A DNA stretch of 64,000 nt from Acidobacteriota bacterium (GTDB lineage Bacteria; Acidobacteriota; Blastocatellia; Pyrinomonadales; Pyrinomonadaceae): contig JAIVJV010000009.1 of assembly GCA_020199835.1 (NCBI GenBank), positions 868,001 to 932,000 on the forward strand, given 5' to 3'. A program made the translations under genes and the position numbers. The notes below the pieces were generated by a model. The model saw nothing but the letters and a program-made list of their open reading frames with translations. It was not told the origin of the DNA and did not search any database. Of this stretch, positions 1 through 7,807 are shown one piece after another (position 1 is the first letter of the stretch; every line of letters starts with the position of its first letter).

Positions 1-105
1 CGGCAGAATACTGTTGAGTTCAACTTCCACGAGCGCGCGACTCGCAGCCAGCAACGCATCGAGCTCGAGCGTGTTATGGACCAACGCCTCAGAACCCGTT
101 TTCAT
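1..105 (-). CDS. ispA: Polyprenyl (farnesyl/geranylgeranyl) diphosphate synthase, N-terminal fragment
   Basis: Only the first 35 codons are present; the gene runs off the left edge. The reading frame opens with ATG at 105-103, overlapping the end of xseB by 17 bases. The N-terminal pattern (about 15 variable residues, then SRALVEVEL and a short ILP segment) fits the first helix of IspA-type trans-prenyltransferases, which condense isopentenyl diphosphate onto allylic diphosphates. The placement directly after xseB is the classic xseB-ispA order seen in many bacteria. The catalytic DDxxD motifs lie outside the window, so the call rests on the N-terminus and gene order. Confidence 0.6.
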   Translation of the reverse strand, partial: MKTGSEALVHNTLELDALLAASRALVEVELNSILP

Positions 106-373
106 TTTCTGCCACGCCATCGTCATTTGTCTGATTCGCCTCGTTGTAAGCGGCCACCACCGGACGGCCCTGGTTATCCCGCAAGAGCACTTCGATGCGC
201 CGCTCAGCCTGGCTCAGCCGTTCCTGGCATTCGCGCGAAAGCCTGATTCCCTGCTCGAAGAGTTCGAGACTCTTTTCCAGCGGCAAGTCGCCGCTTTCGA
301 GCTGGTGCACGATTTGCTCGAGCGCTTCCAGCGAAGCTTCAAATGAGCGCGTTTGTTCCTGACCGTTTGTCAT
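89..373 (-). CDS. xseB: Exodeoxyribonuclease VII small subunit
   Basis: 94 residues, slightly longer than the usual 60-85. The core FEASLEALEQIVHQLESG and the following ELFEQGIRLSREC are the XseB family signature: two long helices that pack on the coiled coil of XseA. The XseA-XseB complex is a cytoplasmic single-strand-specific exonuclease that cuts from either end and acts in repair. The last 20 residues are polar and probably disordered. The start overlaps the stop of the upstream membrane-protein gene by four bases (ATGA type), implying translational coupling. xseA lies one gene upstream in the same direction, and ispA follows. Confidence 0.93.
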   Translation of the reverse strand: MTNGQEQTRSFEASLEALEQIVHQLESGDLPLEKSLELFEQGIRLSRECQERLSQAERRIEVLLRDNQGRPVVAAYNEANQTNDDGVAENENGF

Positions 374-1074
374 CTTCGTCTTTTGCGGGGTTTGCCCGGA
401 TTCTTAAACAACGGACTGTTTGCGTCAACCTCGCCGATGGCGGGCAAAGTTTTCATCACGTTGTCGACCACGCGTTCGACCACGCGGTCGTCGTTCAAAC
501 CGATCACCCTCCAACGATCGCCGTCGCGCCGCATCATCATCTCAAACGTGCGATTACTCATTTTTGCAGCGGCTTTGGCAATATCACCTTCAGTACTAAC
601 GGTGACGAGCGAACGAATCATGAGCAGCAGCACGGGAAAGGGCTTCGGTTCTCCATCGCCGCCGAGTTCCTTGACTTCGTTGATCACTTCACTGTGAATC
701 GTCTGTTTCAGAGCCGGCGCCGATGTAGACACCACGCGATCGAGTTGTTGTTTGACGTTGGTATTCATCGCGAGGCCGTAACGATCGCTCGTCTTTTGGC
801 TGACGCGGCCGACCATGTTTCGCATGATCTCTTCGTCGTCGATCAGCTTCGCCATTTCCTGCGTGTCACCGCGTTGTGCCGCCTGGACGAGCAGTGCGAG
901 CGAGTAGACGGGCGATTTTTGATAGCTCCGCCACCAGAAGAAGAGGCCGGCAAAAGCCAGAACGATTACGACGAGAATGAACACCCCGACGAGCGCGAGT
1001 ATTCTGGCCCAGCGGCGTGGCTGTTGGCGCGCAGCGGCTTTACCGGGTTCGAAGTTGACGACTATTCGGTTCAT
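370..1074 (-). CDS. Single-pass membrane protein, DUF2939-like
   Basis: 234 residues. A basic N-terminus is followed by one strong hydrophobic helix at about residues 24-48, then a soluble domain of about 180 residues. The segment just after the membrane helix (SPVYSLALLVQAAQRGD...) resembles the start of DUF2939 proteins, which are small bacterial membrane-anchored domains of unknown function; this is a resemblance seen by eye. The C-terminus is very basic (KPRKRRR). It sits between xseA and xseB and overlaps xseB by four bases, so it is co-transcribed with the exonuclease VII genes. No catalytic motif is visible and no specific function can be given. Confidence 0.75.
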   Translation of the reverse strand: MNRIVVNFEPGKAAARQQPRRWARILALVGVFILVVIVLAFAGLFFWWRSYQKSPVYSLALLVQAAQRGDTQEMAKLIDDEEIMRNMVGRVSQKTSDRYGLAMNTNVKQQLDRVVSTSAPALKQTIHSEVINEVKELGGDGEPKPFPVLLLMIRSLVTVSTEGDIAKAAAKMSNRTFEMMMRRDGDRWRVIGLNDDRVVERVVDNVMKTLPAIGEVDANSPLFKNPGKPRKRRR

Positions 1075-1110
1075 CGGATCAAACGGACCTTAAAAACCCG
1101 ATCTTTGGAG

Positions 1111-2376
1111 TTAGCTCTCGACTGTTTCGACGCGCGTGTTTAGTTTTCCTTTTGCGAGCCGCACGCTGACTTCGTCGCCCTCGGCGACTGCCGTGGCATC
1201 GCGCAACGGTTTGCCGGAAGCATCCTGCGCGATTGCGTAGCCGCGATGCAACACCGCAAGCGGCGAGAGCGCGTCGAGCGAAGCGGCCGCGAGTCCGAGC
1301 CGTTCGCGCGCTTCCTGAAGACTCGTTTCCATCGCGCTGTTGCAGGCCGTCGAAGCTGCGTCAAAGCGACGACGCGCGTTTCTTAGCTGCGACTTCACTT
1401 CATCAAACGCATGTGACAACGCTTGTTCCTGAACGCGGCTGCGCAGGTCCACAATGCGAAAGCGCATCAGCCGGTTCATTTGCCGTCCGAGGTGGTCCAA
1501 CGCACCGCAGATCTCGTCTTCGCGAGCCGCGACAAGCTCCGCCGCCGCCGATGGCGTTGGCGCGCGCAGGTCGGCGACAAAGTCAGCAATCGTGAAATCA
1601 GTCTCGTGGCCCACAGCGGAGATCACGGGAATGATTGATTTGCGAATCGCACGCGCGACCTCTTCCTGGTTAAAGGCCCAGAGATCTTCGGTCGAACCGC
1701 CGCCACGTCCGACGATCAAAACGTCGACGAGATCCGCCGTGCGGCCGTCGCGCAGCGCGCGTTCGTGATACTGGTTGATGAATTGGATCGCACGCGCAAT
1801 CGAGGGGCCGGCAGAGTCGCCCTGCACGCGCGCGGGGGAAAACAACACGTGGACCGTACGCGTACGACGCGAAATCACGTTGAGAATGTCTCTGATTGCA
1901 GCGCCGGTCGGTGACGTCACGATACCCACGCGACGCGGAAACACCGGCAGCGGCCGTTTCAATTCCTTCGCAAACAGACCTTCAGCTTGCAGCCGATCAC
2001 GCAGCTGTTCAAAGGCGATTCGCAGCGCGCCCGCGCCAACCGGATCGAGCGCGTCAACAACGAGTTCATACTCACCACGCGGCGCGTAGACCGAGAGCTT
2101 TCCACGCGCGCGCACGTGCAAACCGTTCGCCGGCCGAAAACGAATGCGCGTGTTAGCCGAGCGAAAGCATTTCGCACGCAACTGCGCGTTTGGATCCTTG
2201 AGCGTGAAATACCAATGGCCCGACGAGTGATCTTTGAAATTCGAGATCTCGCCCTCGACCCAAACTGACGGGAAGCGCGCTTCGAGCGAGATGCGGATCG
2301 AGTTCGTGAGTTGCGAGACTGTTAGCGGTTTACGTTCTGTTTCATCGAAAAGCGCATTGAAAAGAGGTTGGTTCAT
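1111..2376 (-). CDS. xseA: Exodeoxyribonuclease VII large subunit
   Basis: 421 residues, normal for XseA (400-450). Residues about 15-115 are the OB-fold single-strand DNA-binding domain (LEARFPSVWVEGEISNF, HWYFTLKD). The catalytic domain follows, with the family signatures PRRVGIVTSPTGAAIRDIL, VLIVGRGGGS and SAVGHETDFTIAD. Next comes a long coiled coil that binds XseB, and a short C-terminal domain containing LHRGYAIA. The enzyme degrades single-stranded DNA processively in the cytoplasm. It starts the xseA-DUF2939-like-xseB-ispA run and is followed by a 36-base gap before the membrane protein. Confidence 0.96.
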   Translation of the reverse strand: MNQPLFNALFDETERKPLTVSQLTNSIRISLEARFPSVWVEGEISNFKDHSSGHWYFTLKDPNAQLRAKCFRSANTRIRFRPANGLHVRARGKLSVYAPRGEYELVVDALDPVGAGALRIAFEQLRDRLQAEGLFAKELKRPLPVFPRRVGIVTSPTGAAIRDILNVISRRTRTVHVLFSPARVQGDSAGPSIARAIQFINQYHERALRDGRTADLVDVLIVGRGGGSTEDLWAFNQEEVARAIRKSIIPVISAVGHETDFTIADFVADLRAPTPSAAAELVAAREDEICGALDHLGRQMNRLMRFRIVDLRSRVQEQALSHAFDEVKSQLRNARRRFDAASTACNSAMETSLQEARERLGLAAASLDALSPLAVLHRGYAIAQDASGKPLRDATAVAEGDEVSVRLAKGKLNTRVETVES

Positions 2377-2387
2377 TTGGGGCGATT

Positions 2388-4133
2388 TTATGGCGTGTTC
2401 AAACCAACCACCGGACTGAGTCGCACCGAAGCGCCGTCGCGGTTTGTACGAACACGCACGCGCGGCGTCGTGGAAACAGCATTTGACGCGTAAGTGATCG
2501 TGTAAGCGGAGCGCAACTGGGCCACCACGTCGTCGTACGCCTTTTGCAAATCCTCCGACCGGCGAATCGGATAGTAAATGCCACCCGAAGCCTGCGCTAT
2601 CTTGCGTGCTTCGTCTTCAGCGCGCGTGGTCAACGTCAGGTAACGAGTACGCAGCGGGTCGATCGTGATCTCGGGTTTCGGCACACTCGATTCGGGTACC
2701 AAACCCGACGGCACGTAGAGCGGATAAACGAGCGCGCCCGATTCGGAAAGCGCTTCGAGGATCGCCGGAAACGGAAGAAACGACTTGTTATCGTCGCCGT
2801 CAGACATGACAACGATTGCGGTTCGTTCGCCGCGCAGACGTCGCAGCGGCTCACTCAAAACGTAACCGAGCGCATCGTAAAGCGCAGTGCCGCCGCCGGC
2901 ATCGATCTCGTCCAACTTGCGAGAGAGCATTTGCCGGTCGGTGCTGAAGTCTGAAATCACCTGGATGTCGTCGCGGAAACCGATGATCGAGATGCGATCC
3001 TGCGGGCTTGCCGTGCGCAAAAAGTCGCGCGCGGCTTTGCGAATGAAGTCCATTCGCTCCTGGACGCTGCCGGAAACGTCGAGCAGCAGCACGAGATTGA
3101 AAGGCTCGTTCGCAGGCGCCACGTTCGTCACCCGACGCTCGACGCCGTTTTCCCAAACCGTGAAATCCGACTCGCGCATGCCGCTGATCGCGCGGCCGTT
3201 ACGATCCGTCACGCTCGCGTTGAAGCGCAACAATTGTGGCGCGACTGAGCTGACGATGTGTCCCGGCGCCGTGCGCCGCAACAGCTCCGGTTCTTTGTCC
3301 GGTGGCGGCAACGTCTTCGCGTAGTCGCCAAACATCTTCGGCGCGACTTTGCGAATAGCTTCGACGAGCTGACTGTCACCACTGCGCACGATTGCGCGCG
3401 CGGCTTCGGTGAGCGGCCGTTCGCGCAGATCCGCGGGCGCCATCTCGGGGTCGATATTCAACAGCACGACGCCGCGTTGCGTACGGAAGTTGAGCGCGAT
3501 CTGTTGTTCCTTCCGCTCTTTCTCCCGCTCCTTCTTCGCCTCTTTGTCGACGTCCTCTTCTTTGTCGCCCTTTTCTTTATCGGGTAGCCGGCCGGAAAGT
3601 TTGTACTTCCCCCCGGATTTTTCTTCAACCGGCGGCAGCTCGACGTCGCTCATGTAGCGTGGCCGGCTGGCTTCCCAAACAAACTCAAACTTCAGCGCGT
3701 CGAGCGGAACATCGGCGTGAATCGTTCCAGTGTCGGTTTTCACGACCGCTGACTCGACATTGCCGATCACATCAACTGCGCCGGCGTTGCCTTCGACTTC
3801 CACTTTGGAACGCACCGGAATGGTCACGACAATGTCGATCCGATTCTTTTCGCCACGTGGCCGCACGTCGATCGTAATGTGTGCGCCTTTGGCTTCCACT
3901 TTCACGTCGTCCGGCGCGATCGCGTCGCCCGCGGATCTGGCGTCAATCGTGACTTTTTTCTGCTGCTCGGCGGAAGAAATCACACTGACGCGCCCATCGA
4001 GATTGCGAACCGTCAACTCGACCTTTTCCGGTGCTTCGAGTTCCTGTTTGAAGCCCTGAGCGAGGGCGGAGCAGGAAAAAACTACGAGTAATACCGCTGA
4101 GGCCAGCGTTAGAAACAATTGCCTGTAAAACAT
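2388..4133 (-). CDS. Secreted VWA-domain protein with N-terminal adhesin-like (DUF4097-type) region
   Basis: 581 residues. An N-terminal signal peptide (about residues 1-25, ending ALAQ) is followed by a beta-rich repeat region (about 30-165) of DUF4097 style, which forms a right-handed beta structure in putative adhesins. A very charged Lys/Glu linker lies at about 180-205. A von Willebrand factor A domain begins near residue 345, with the MIDAS motif DVSGS and a later SDGDDN. This layout matches the 'VWFA-related' family expanded in Acidobacteriota, presumed to act in the envelope or outside the cell; the ligand is unknown. It starts 45 bases from the divergently read egtD, so the two share an upstream region. 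Confidence 0.85.
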   Translation of the reverse strand: MFYRQLFLTLASAVLLVVFSCSALAQGFKQELEAPEKVELTVRNLDGRVSVISSAEQQKKVTIDARSAGDAIAPDDVKVEAKGAHITIDVRPRGEKNRIDIVVTIPVRSKVEVEGNAGAVDVIGNVESAVVKTDTGTIHADVPLDALKFEFVWEASRPRYMSDVELPPVEEKSGGKYKLSGRLPDKEKGDKEEDVDKEAKKEREKERKEQQIALNFRTQRGVVLLNIDPEMAPADLRERPLTEAARAIVRSGDSQLVEAIRKVAPKMFGDYAKTLPPPDKEPELLRRTAPGHIVSSVAPQLLRFNASVTDRNGRAISGMRESDFTVWENGVERRVTNVAPANEPFNLVLLLDVSGSVQERMDFIRKAARDFLRTASPQDRISIIGFRDDIQVISDFSTDRQMLSRKLDEIDAGGGTALYDALGYVLSEPLRRLRGERTAIVVMSDGDDNKSFLPFPAILEALSESGALVYPLYVPSGLVPESSVPKPEITIDPLRTRYLTLTTRAEDEARKIAQASGGIYYPIRRSEDLQKAYDDVVAQLRSAYTITYASNAVSTTPRVRVRTNRDGASVRLSPVVGLNTP

Positions 4134-4178
4134 CGCGACCGATCTTGCCCGCCGCGCGCGTGGTGGTCAAGCGCAGAT

Positions 4179-5210
4179 ATGGTTATCATACCCCGCGAGG
4201 AAACCCGCTTGGCACAGACGGAACCCGCTCCGGATCAGCGCCTCTACATTCACAACCTGGTGAAGCGAGATCCGCTCGCCAATCTGGCAGATGACGTGCG
4301 CAAAGGTCTGGCCGCCCAACCGAAACGATTTCTGCCGAAGTACTTCTACGACGAGCTGGGTTCGCAACTCTTCGAAGCCATTTGCCTGCTGCCGGAATAC
4401 TATTTAACACGCGCTGAAAACGAGATTTTCCAGCGATACGCGGGTGAGATCGTAGCGGCCGTCGATGACCGCATCACGCTCGTTGAAATGGGTAGCGGCA
4501 GCGCGTCGAAGACACGCCTGATCATCGAAGCAATTTTGCAGCGCCAGTCGCAGCTCGTGTTTATGCCGGTGGACATTTCGCGAACGGCAATTGAGAGCAG
4601 TTCGCGGATTCTGTTGCAGTCGTATCCCAAGCTCACGATCGACGCTTACGCCGCCGACTATTTTACGGGATTGGCTGAACTCGGAAAGAAACCGCGAAAA
4701 CGTACGCTCGCCCTCTTTTTAGGATCAAACATCAGCAATTTCGATATCGGAGAAGCGTTGCGATTTTTGCGTGCGCTGCGCAGCGTTCTCAACAAAGGCG
4801 ACGCGTTATTGCTCGGCGCCGATCTGAAGAAAGATCCGGCAATTCTGGAAGCTGCGTACAACGATGCGCTCGGCGTGACCTCCGCGTTCAATTTAAACGT
4901 GCTCGCCAGAATCAATCGCGAACTCGGCGGGACGTTCGATCTACACAAATTCAAGCATGTCGCGTTCTACAACGAATCGATGGGCCGCATCGAGATCTAC
5001 ATCGAGAGTTTGTTCACTCAAACCGTGCGCATCGAGAAACTCGATCTGGAAGTGGAGTTCGCGGCCGGTGAACTGATTCACACCGAAAACTCTTACAAGT
5101 ACGACCTCGCCGGCATCGCGCGACTGGCGGAAGAGACCGGCTTTGCCTGTTCGCGCACGTGGCTCGACTCGCAGGAACGCTTTAGCAGTAATCTGTTACT
5201 CGCCTCCTGA
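4179..5210 (+). CDS. egtD: L-histidine N-alpha-methyltransferase (EgtD family)
   Basis: 343 residues from the ATG at 4179. An upstream in-frame ATG at 4119 would run into the start of the divergent VWA gene and adds a basic, non-family tail, so I prefer 4179. The family signature is clear: PKYFYDELGSQLFE near the N-terminus, LPEYYLTRAE, the SAM-binding stretch EMGSGSASKTR, FMPVDIS, and LFLGSNISNF. EgtD trimethylates histidine with three SAM to give hercynine, the first step of ergothioneine synthesis. No egtB (sulfoxide synthase) is present in the window. It is followed after eight bases by an ABC transporter gene pair that looks like an ergothioneine importer, which supports a shared role. 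Confidence 0.92.
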   Translation: MVIIPREETRLAQTEPAPDQRLYIHNLVKRDPLANLADDVRKGLAAQPKRFLPKYFYDELGSQLFEAICLLPEYYLTRAENEIFQRYAGEIVAAVDDRITLVEMGSGSASKTRLIIEAILQRQSQLVFMPVDISRTAIESSSRILLQSYPKLTIDAYAADYFTGLAELGKKPRKRTLALFLGSNISNFDIGEALRFLRALRSVLNKGDALLLGADLKKDPAILEAAYNDALGVTSAFNLNVLARINRELGGTFDLHKFKHVAFYNESMGRIEIYIESLFTQTVRIEKLDLEVEFAAGELIHTENSYKYDLAGIARLAEETGFACSRTWLDSQERFSSNLLLAS

Positions 5211-5218
5211 CCTCACAG

Positions 5219-5998
5219 ATGAACGACGCTGCGGCAAACACACGGCTCGTTCAGTTTCACGACGTCAACTTCTCGCTACCAACCGCTGCGGCTCCGATCA
5301 TCTCCGATCTCAACCTGAACGTCGCCCGCGGTGAAACCCTCGTACTGCTCGGCGAATCGGGTTGCGGCAAAACGACCACGCTGAAACTCGTTAACCGTTT
5401 ACTGGTGCCGACCAGTGGCGAAGTGTTCGTTGAAGGAAAGAGCACGACGGCGTGGGATCCGATCGCGTTGCGGCGGCGCATTGGATACGTCATTCAGGAA
5501 GGCGGACTGTTTCCGCATTTCACGATCGCGCGAAACGTCGGACTCGTGCCGAGTTTATTAAACTGGGACCAAGCGCGAATAGACACTCGAGTTGAAGAGT
5601 TATTGAGTTTGGTCGGTTTAGAACCACCGATATACACGAATCGGTTTCCGCACGAACTTTCCGGCGGTCAACGGCAGCGCGCGGGTGTTGCGCGCGCACT
5701 CGCCGCTGATCCGCCACTGCTCTTGCTCGACGAACCATTCGGCGCGCTCGATCCGCTGACGCGCGCGAGTTTGCAACGCGAGTTTGCGGAGTTGTCACGC
5801 CGTCTCGGCAAAACGGCGATTCTCGTCACACACGATCTTCGCGAAGCGCTGATTCTCGCAACGCGCATCGGCCTGATGCATCGCGGCCGGCTGTTGTTGT
5901 TGGAAACGCCGGACCGTTTTCTCGCCTCCGACAATCCACAAGCCCGCGCTTATCTCGAAACACTCGCAGTTACAGACCACGCTGGAAAAAACACATGA
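5219..5998 (+). CDS. ABC transporter ATP-binding protein (OpuCA/EgtV-like)
   Basis: 259 residues with all ABC motifs: Walker A GESGCGKTTT, Q-loop region GYVIQEGGLFPH, signature LSGGQRQRAGVARAL, Walker B LLLLDEPFGALD and switch His in VTHDLREA. It belongs to the quaternary-amine/osmoprotectant uptake branch (OpuCA, ProV), but has no C-terminal CBS domains, so osmotic gating of the OpuCA kind is unlikely. It begins eight bases after egtD, and its stop overlaps the start of the permease-binding protein by four bases (ATGA), so the three genes form one operon. It should energise the fused permease encoded next. The EgtV assignment is inferred from context; the sequence alone would also suit glycine-betaine or carnitine uptake. 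Confidence 0.88.
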   Translation: MNDAAANTRLVQFHDVNFSLPTAAAPIISDLNLNVARGETLVLLGESGCGKTTTLKLVNRLLVPTSGEVFVEGKSTTAWDPIALRRRIGYVIQEGGLFPHFTIARNVGLVPSLLNWDQARIDTRVEELLSLVGLEPPIYTNRFPHELSGGQRQRAGVARALAADPPLLLLDEPFGALDPLTRASLQREFAELSRRLGKTAILVTHDLREALILATRIGLMHRGRLLLLETPDRFLASDNPQARAYLETLAVTDHAGKNT

Positions 5999-7524
5999 AT
6001 TTCTGGCAGTTTCTTCAGCTTAACTGGTCCGAACTGCTGGTGTTGATAGGGCAGCACGTAAAACTGGTACTGATCGCGATCCTCATAGCGGTCGTGATCG
6101 GCGTTCCCACCGGAATCCTGCTGACGCGTCGTCGCGCACTTCGCGGCCCCGTGGTCGGCATCGCCAACATCATGCAGACGATTCCCAGTCTCGCACTGTT
6201 TGGTTTTCTCATTCCCTTGCCGTTCATCGGCGGCATCGGCGCGCGGACGGCACTCGTCGCGCTCGTGCTCTACTCGCTGTTGCCAATCATTCGCAACACG
6301 ATCACCGGAATACTCGGCGTTGAACCGAGTGTGCGCGAGGCCGCGGTCGCGATGGGAATGACCGACGGGCAGGTGTTGCGACAGGTTGAATTGCCCCTGG
6401 CGATGGGTGTGATCGTGACGGGCATTCGCGTTGCGACGGTGATTGCCGTGGGTGTGACGACGATCGCGGCGGCTGTGGGTGCGGGCGGTTTGGGTGTTTA
6501 CATTTTTCGCGGCCTGCGGCAGTACGATAACAACCTGCTGCTAGCGGGCGCGTTGTCGGCAGCCTTGCTGGCGCTAGTTGCTGACTTCTCGCTCGGACTG
6601 GTTGAACGACAGTTTACGTCGACAGTGAAGCGGAACGGTCTGCTGAGCGTGGTTGTGGCGGCGGTGCTTGTTGTAGTCACCGGTGTAGCGATATGGCAGG
6701 TCAGTGGCAACACGGACAAAACCGATAATAAAGTCGTCATCGGTTCGAAAGACTTCACTGAATCTGCACTGCTCGCGGAGATCGTTGCGCAATTGCTCGA
6801 AGCCCGTGGGGTCGCAGTTGAGCGTCGTTTTGAACTCGGCGGAAACCTCCCGCACGAAGCACTCGTGAGCGGCACGCTCGACCTTTATCCGGAATACACC
6901 GGCACCTCCTTCACCGCGATCCTCCACCACCAGCCGATTAGCGATCCGCGCGCAGTGTATGACGAGGTAAAAAAAGAGTACCTGCAGCGGTTCAACATCG
7001 GAGTCAGCGCGCCTATCGGTTTCGAAAACACTTTCGCCATTCTCGTCCGTGGCGAGGAATCACGCCGTCTCAATCTGAAAACGATCTCGGACGCCGCGCC
7101 ACATACGAAAAACTGGCGCGCCGGTTTCGGCCAGGATTTCATGTCTCGCGACGACGGCTATCCCGGATTCTCGAAAACCTACGGCTTGAATTTTGCCGAA
7201 GTGCGGGAGATGGATCTTTCACTGACGTACATCGCGCTGTCGTCGAGCCAGGTTGATCTTATCGCCGCCAATTCGACGGATGGTCGTATCGCGACGCTCG
7301 ATCTGTTTCAGCTTGCCGACGATCGCCGTTACTTCCCGCCGTACGAAGCGGTCTACCTCGTGCGACAGCAGGCGCTCGATCGCGTGCCCGCGCTGCGCGA
7401 AGTGTTGGCCAGTCTGGCGAATGCGATCTCGACCGAGGAGATGCGGCGGCTGAATTACGAAATCGACGGGAACCGGCGCGACCCGAAAGAAGTTATCAGG
7501 GAGTGGATCGGAGGTAAACGATGA
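5995..7524 (+). CDS. Fused ABC permease and substrate-binding protein (EgtU-like / OpuC-type)
   Basis: 509 residues in two parts. Residues about 1-205 form the membrane permease with five or six hydrophobic helices and the EAA-type coupling loop (REAAVAMGMTDGQVLRQVELPLAM). One further helix near 215-235 leads to an extracytoplasmic binding domain (about 245-505) of the OpuAC/OpuCC type, seen in VIGSKDFTESALLAE, DLYPEYTGTS, IAANSTDGRI and DDRRYFPPYEA. This permease-binding-protein fusion is the architecture described for the ergothioneine importer EgtU, and also occurs in some choline/betaine systems. Being directly behind egtD favours ergothioneine, hercynine or a related histidine betaine as substrate; this is inference. 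Translation is coupled to the ATPase gene. Confidence 0.87.
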   Translation: MNFWQFLQLNWSELLVLIGQHVKLVLIAILIAVVIGVPTGILLTRRRALRGPVVGIANIMQTIPSLALFGFLIPLPFIGGIGARTALVALVLYSLLPIIRNTITGILGVEPSVREAAVAMGMTDGQVLRQVELPLAMGVIVTGIRVATVIAVGVTTIAAAVGAGGLGVYIFRGLRQYDNNLLLAGALSAALLALVADFSLGLVERQFTSTVKRNGLLSVVVAAVLVVVTGVAIWQVSGNTDKTDNKVVIGSKDFTESALLAEIVAQLLEARGVAVERRFELGGNLPHEALVSGTLDLYPEYTGTSFTAILHHQPISDPRAVYDEVKKEYLQRFNIGVSAPIGFENTFAILVRGEESRRLNLKTISDAAPHTKNWRAGFGQDFMSRDDGYPGFSKTYGLNFAEVREMDLSLTYIALSSSQVDLIAANSTDGRIATLDLFQLADDRRYFPPYEAVYLVRQQALDRVPALREVLASLANAISTEEMRRLNYEIDGNRRDPKEVIREWIGGKR

Positions 7525-7538
7525 CGCTGAACAGTCAT

Positions 7539-7587
7539 CGGCTCCGCGCTATTCGTTGCGGGTGATCGCATTGATAACGCGGAGCCG
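7539..7587. terminator. Perfect 10-bp inverted repeat between convergent genes
   Basis: The arms CGGCTCCGCG (7539-7548) and CGCGGAGCCG (7578-7587) are exact reverse complements separated by 29 bases. The element lies between the end of the fused permease gene and the end of the oppositely read 56-residue peptide gene, the right place for a bidirectional terminator. Neither side has a T-run, so intrinsic termination is not certain; it could also protect 3' ends. Confidence 0.4.
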
Positions 7588-7600
7588 AGTCTAGGGAGGG

Positions 7601-7771
7601 TTACTGATTGATGGGGGTGATTTTGCCTCCGCCGCCCGTACCTCCGTTACCCTCAGGTTGATCAACGGGCTTAATTTCCGTGCTGCTCAGTGCAGCGGCT
7701 CCACTGCCACCGTCGGATTCGGGGGGCTCGATCACTTCGGCTTCCAGTTTTTTCTGTTCTCTTTCGGACAT
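7601..7771 (-). CDS. Small peptide (56 residues), charged N-terminus and Gly-rich C-terminus
   Basis: ATG at 7771-7769, stop TAA at 7603-7601. A good ribosome site (AAGGAG, nine bases before the ATG) argues that it is translated. The first 20 residues are charged and helical in character (MSEREQKKLEAEVIEPPE), followed by a Gly/Ser/Thr-rich tail containing GGTGGGGK and ending ITPINQ. There is no signal peptide and no Cys, so it is not a classical secreted bacteriocin. It starts 36 bases after the stop of the TPR-containing Ser/Thr kinase and is very probably co-transcribed with it. The function is unknown; a kinase substrate, a signal peptide precursor or a RiPP-type precursor are possible, with no modifying enzyme seen nearby. 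Confidence 0.7.
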   Translation of the reverse strand: MSEREQKKLEAEVIEPPESDGGSGAAALSSTEIKPVDQPEGNGGTGGGGKITPINQ

Positions 7772-7807
7772 GGTTCTGAGCTCCTTACTTGTGGGAGTAG
7801 CGAGGTT

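Noticed and set aside
343-1143. Plus-strand 266-residue frame over xseB and the membrane protein
   Set aside because: Shadow of real genes; composition is His/Arg-rich and no ribosome site exists.
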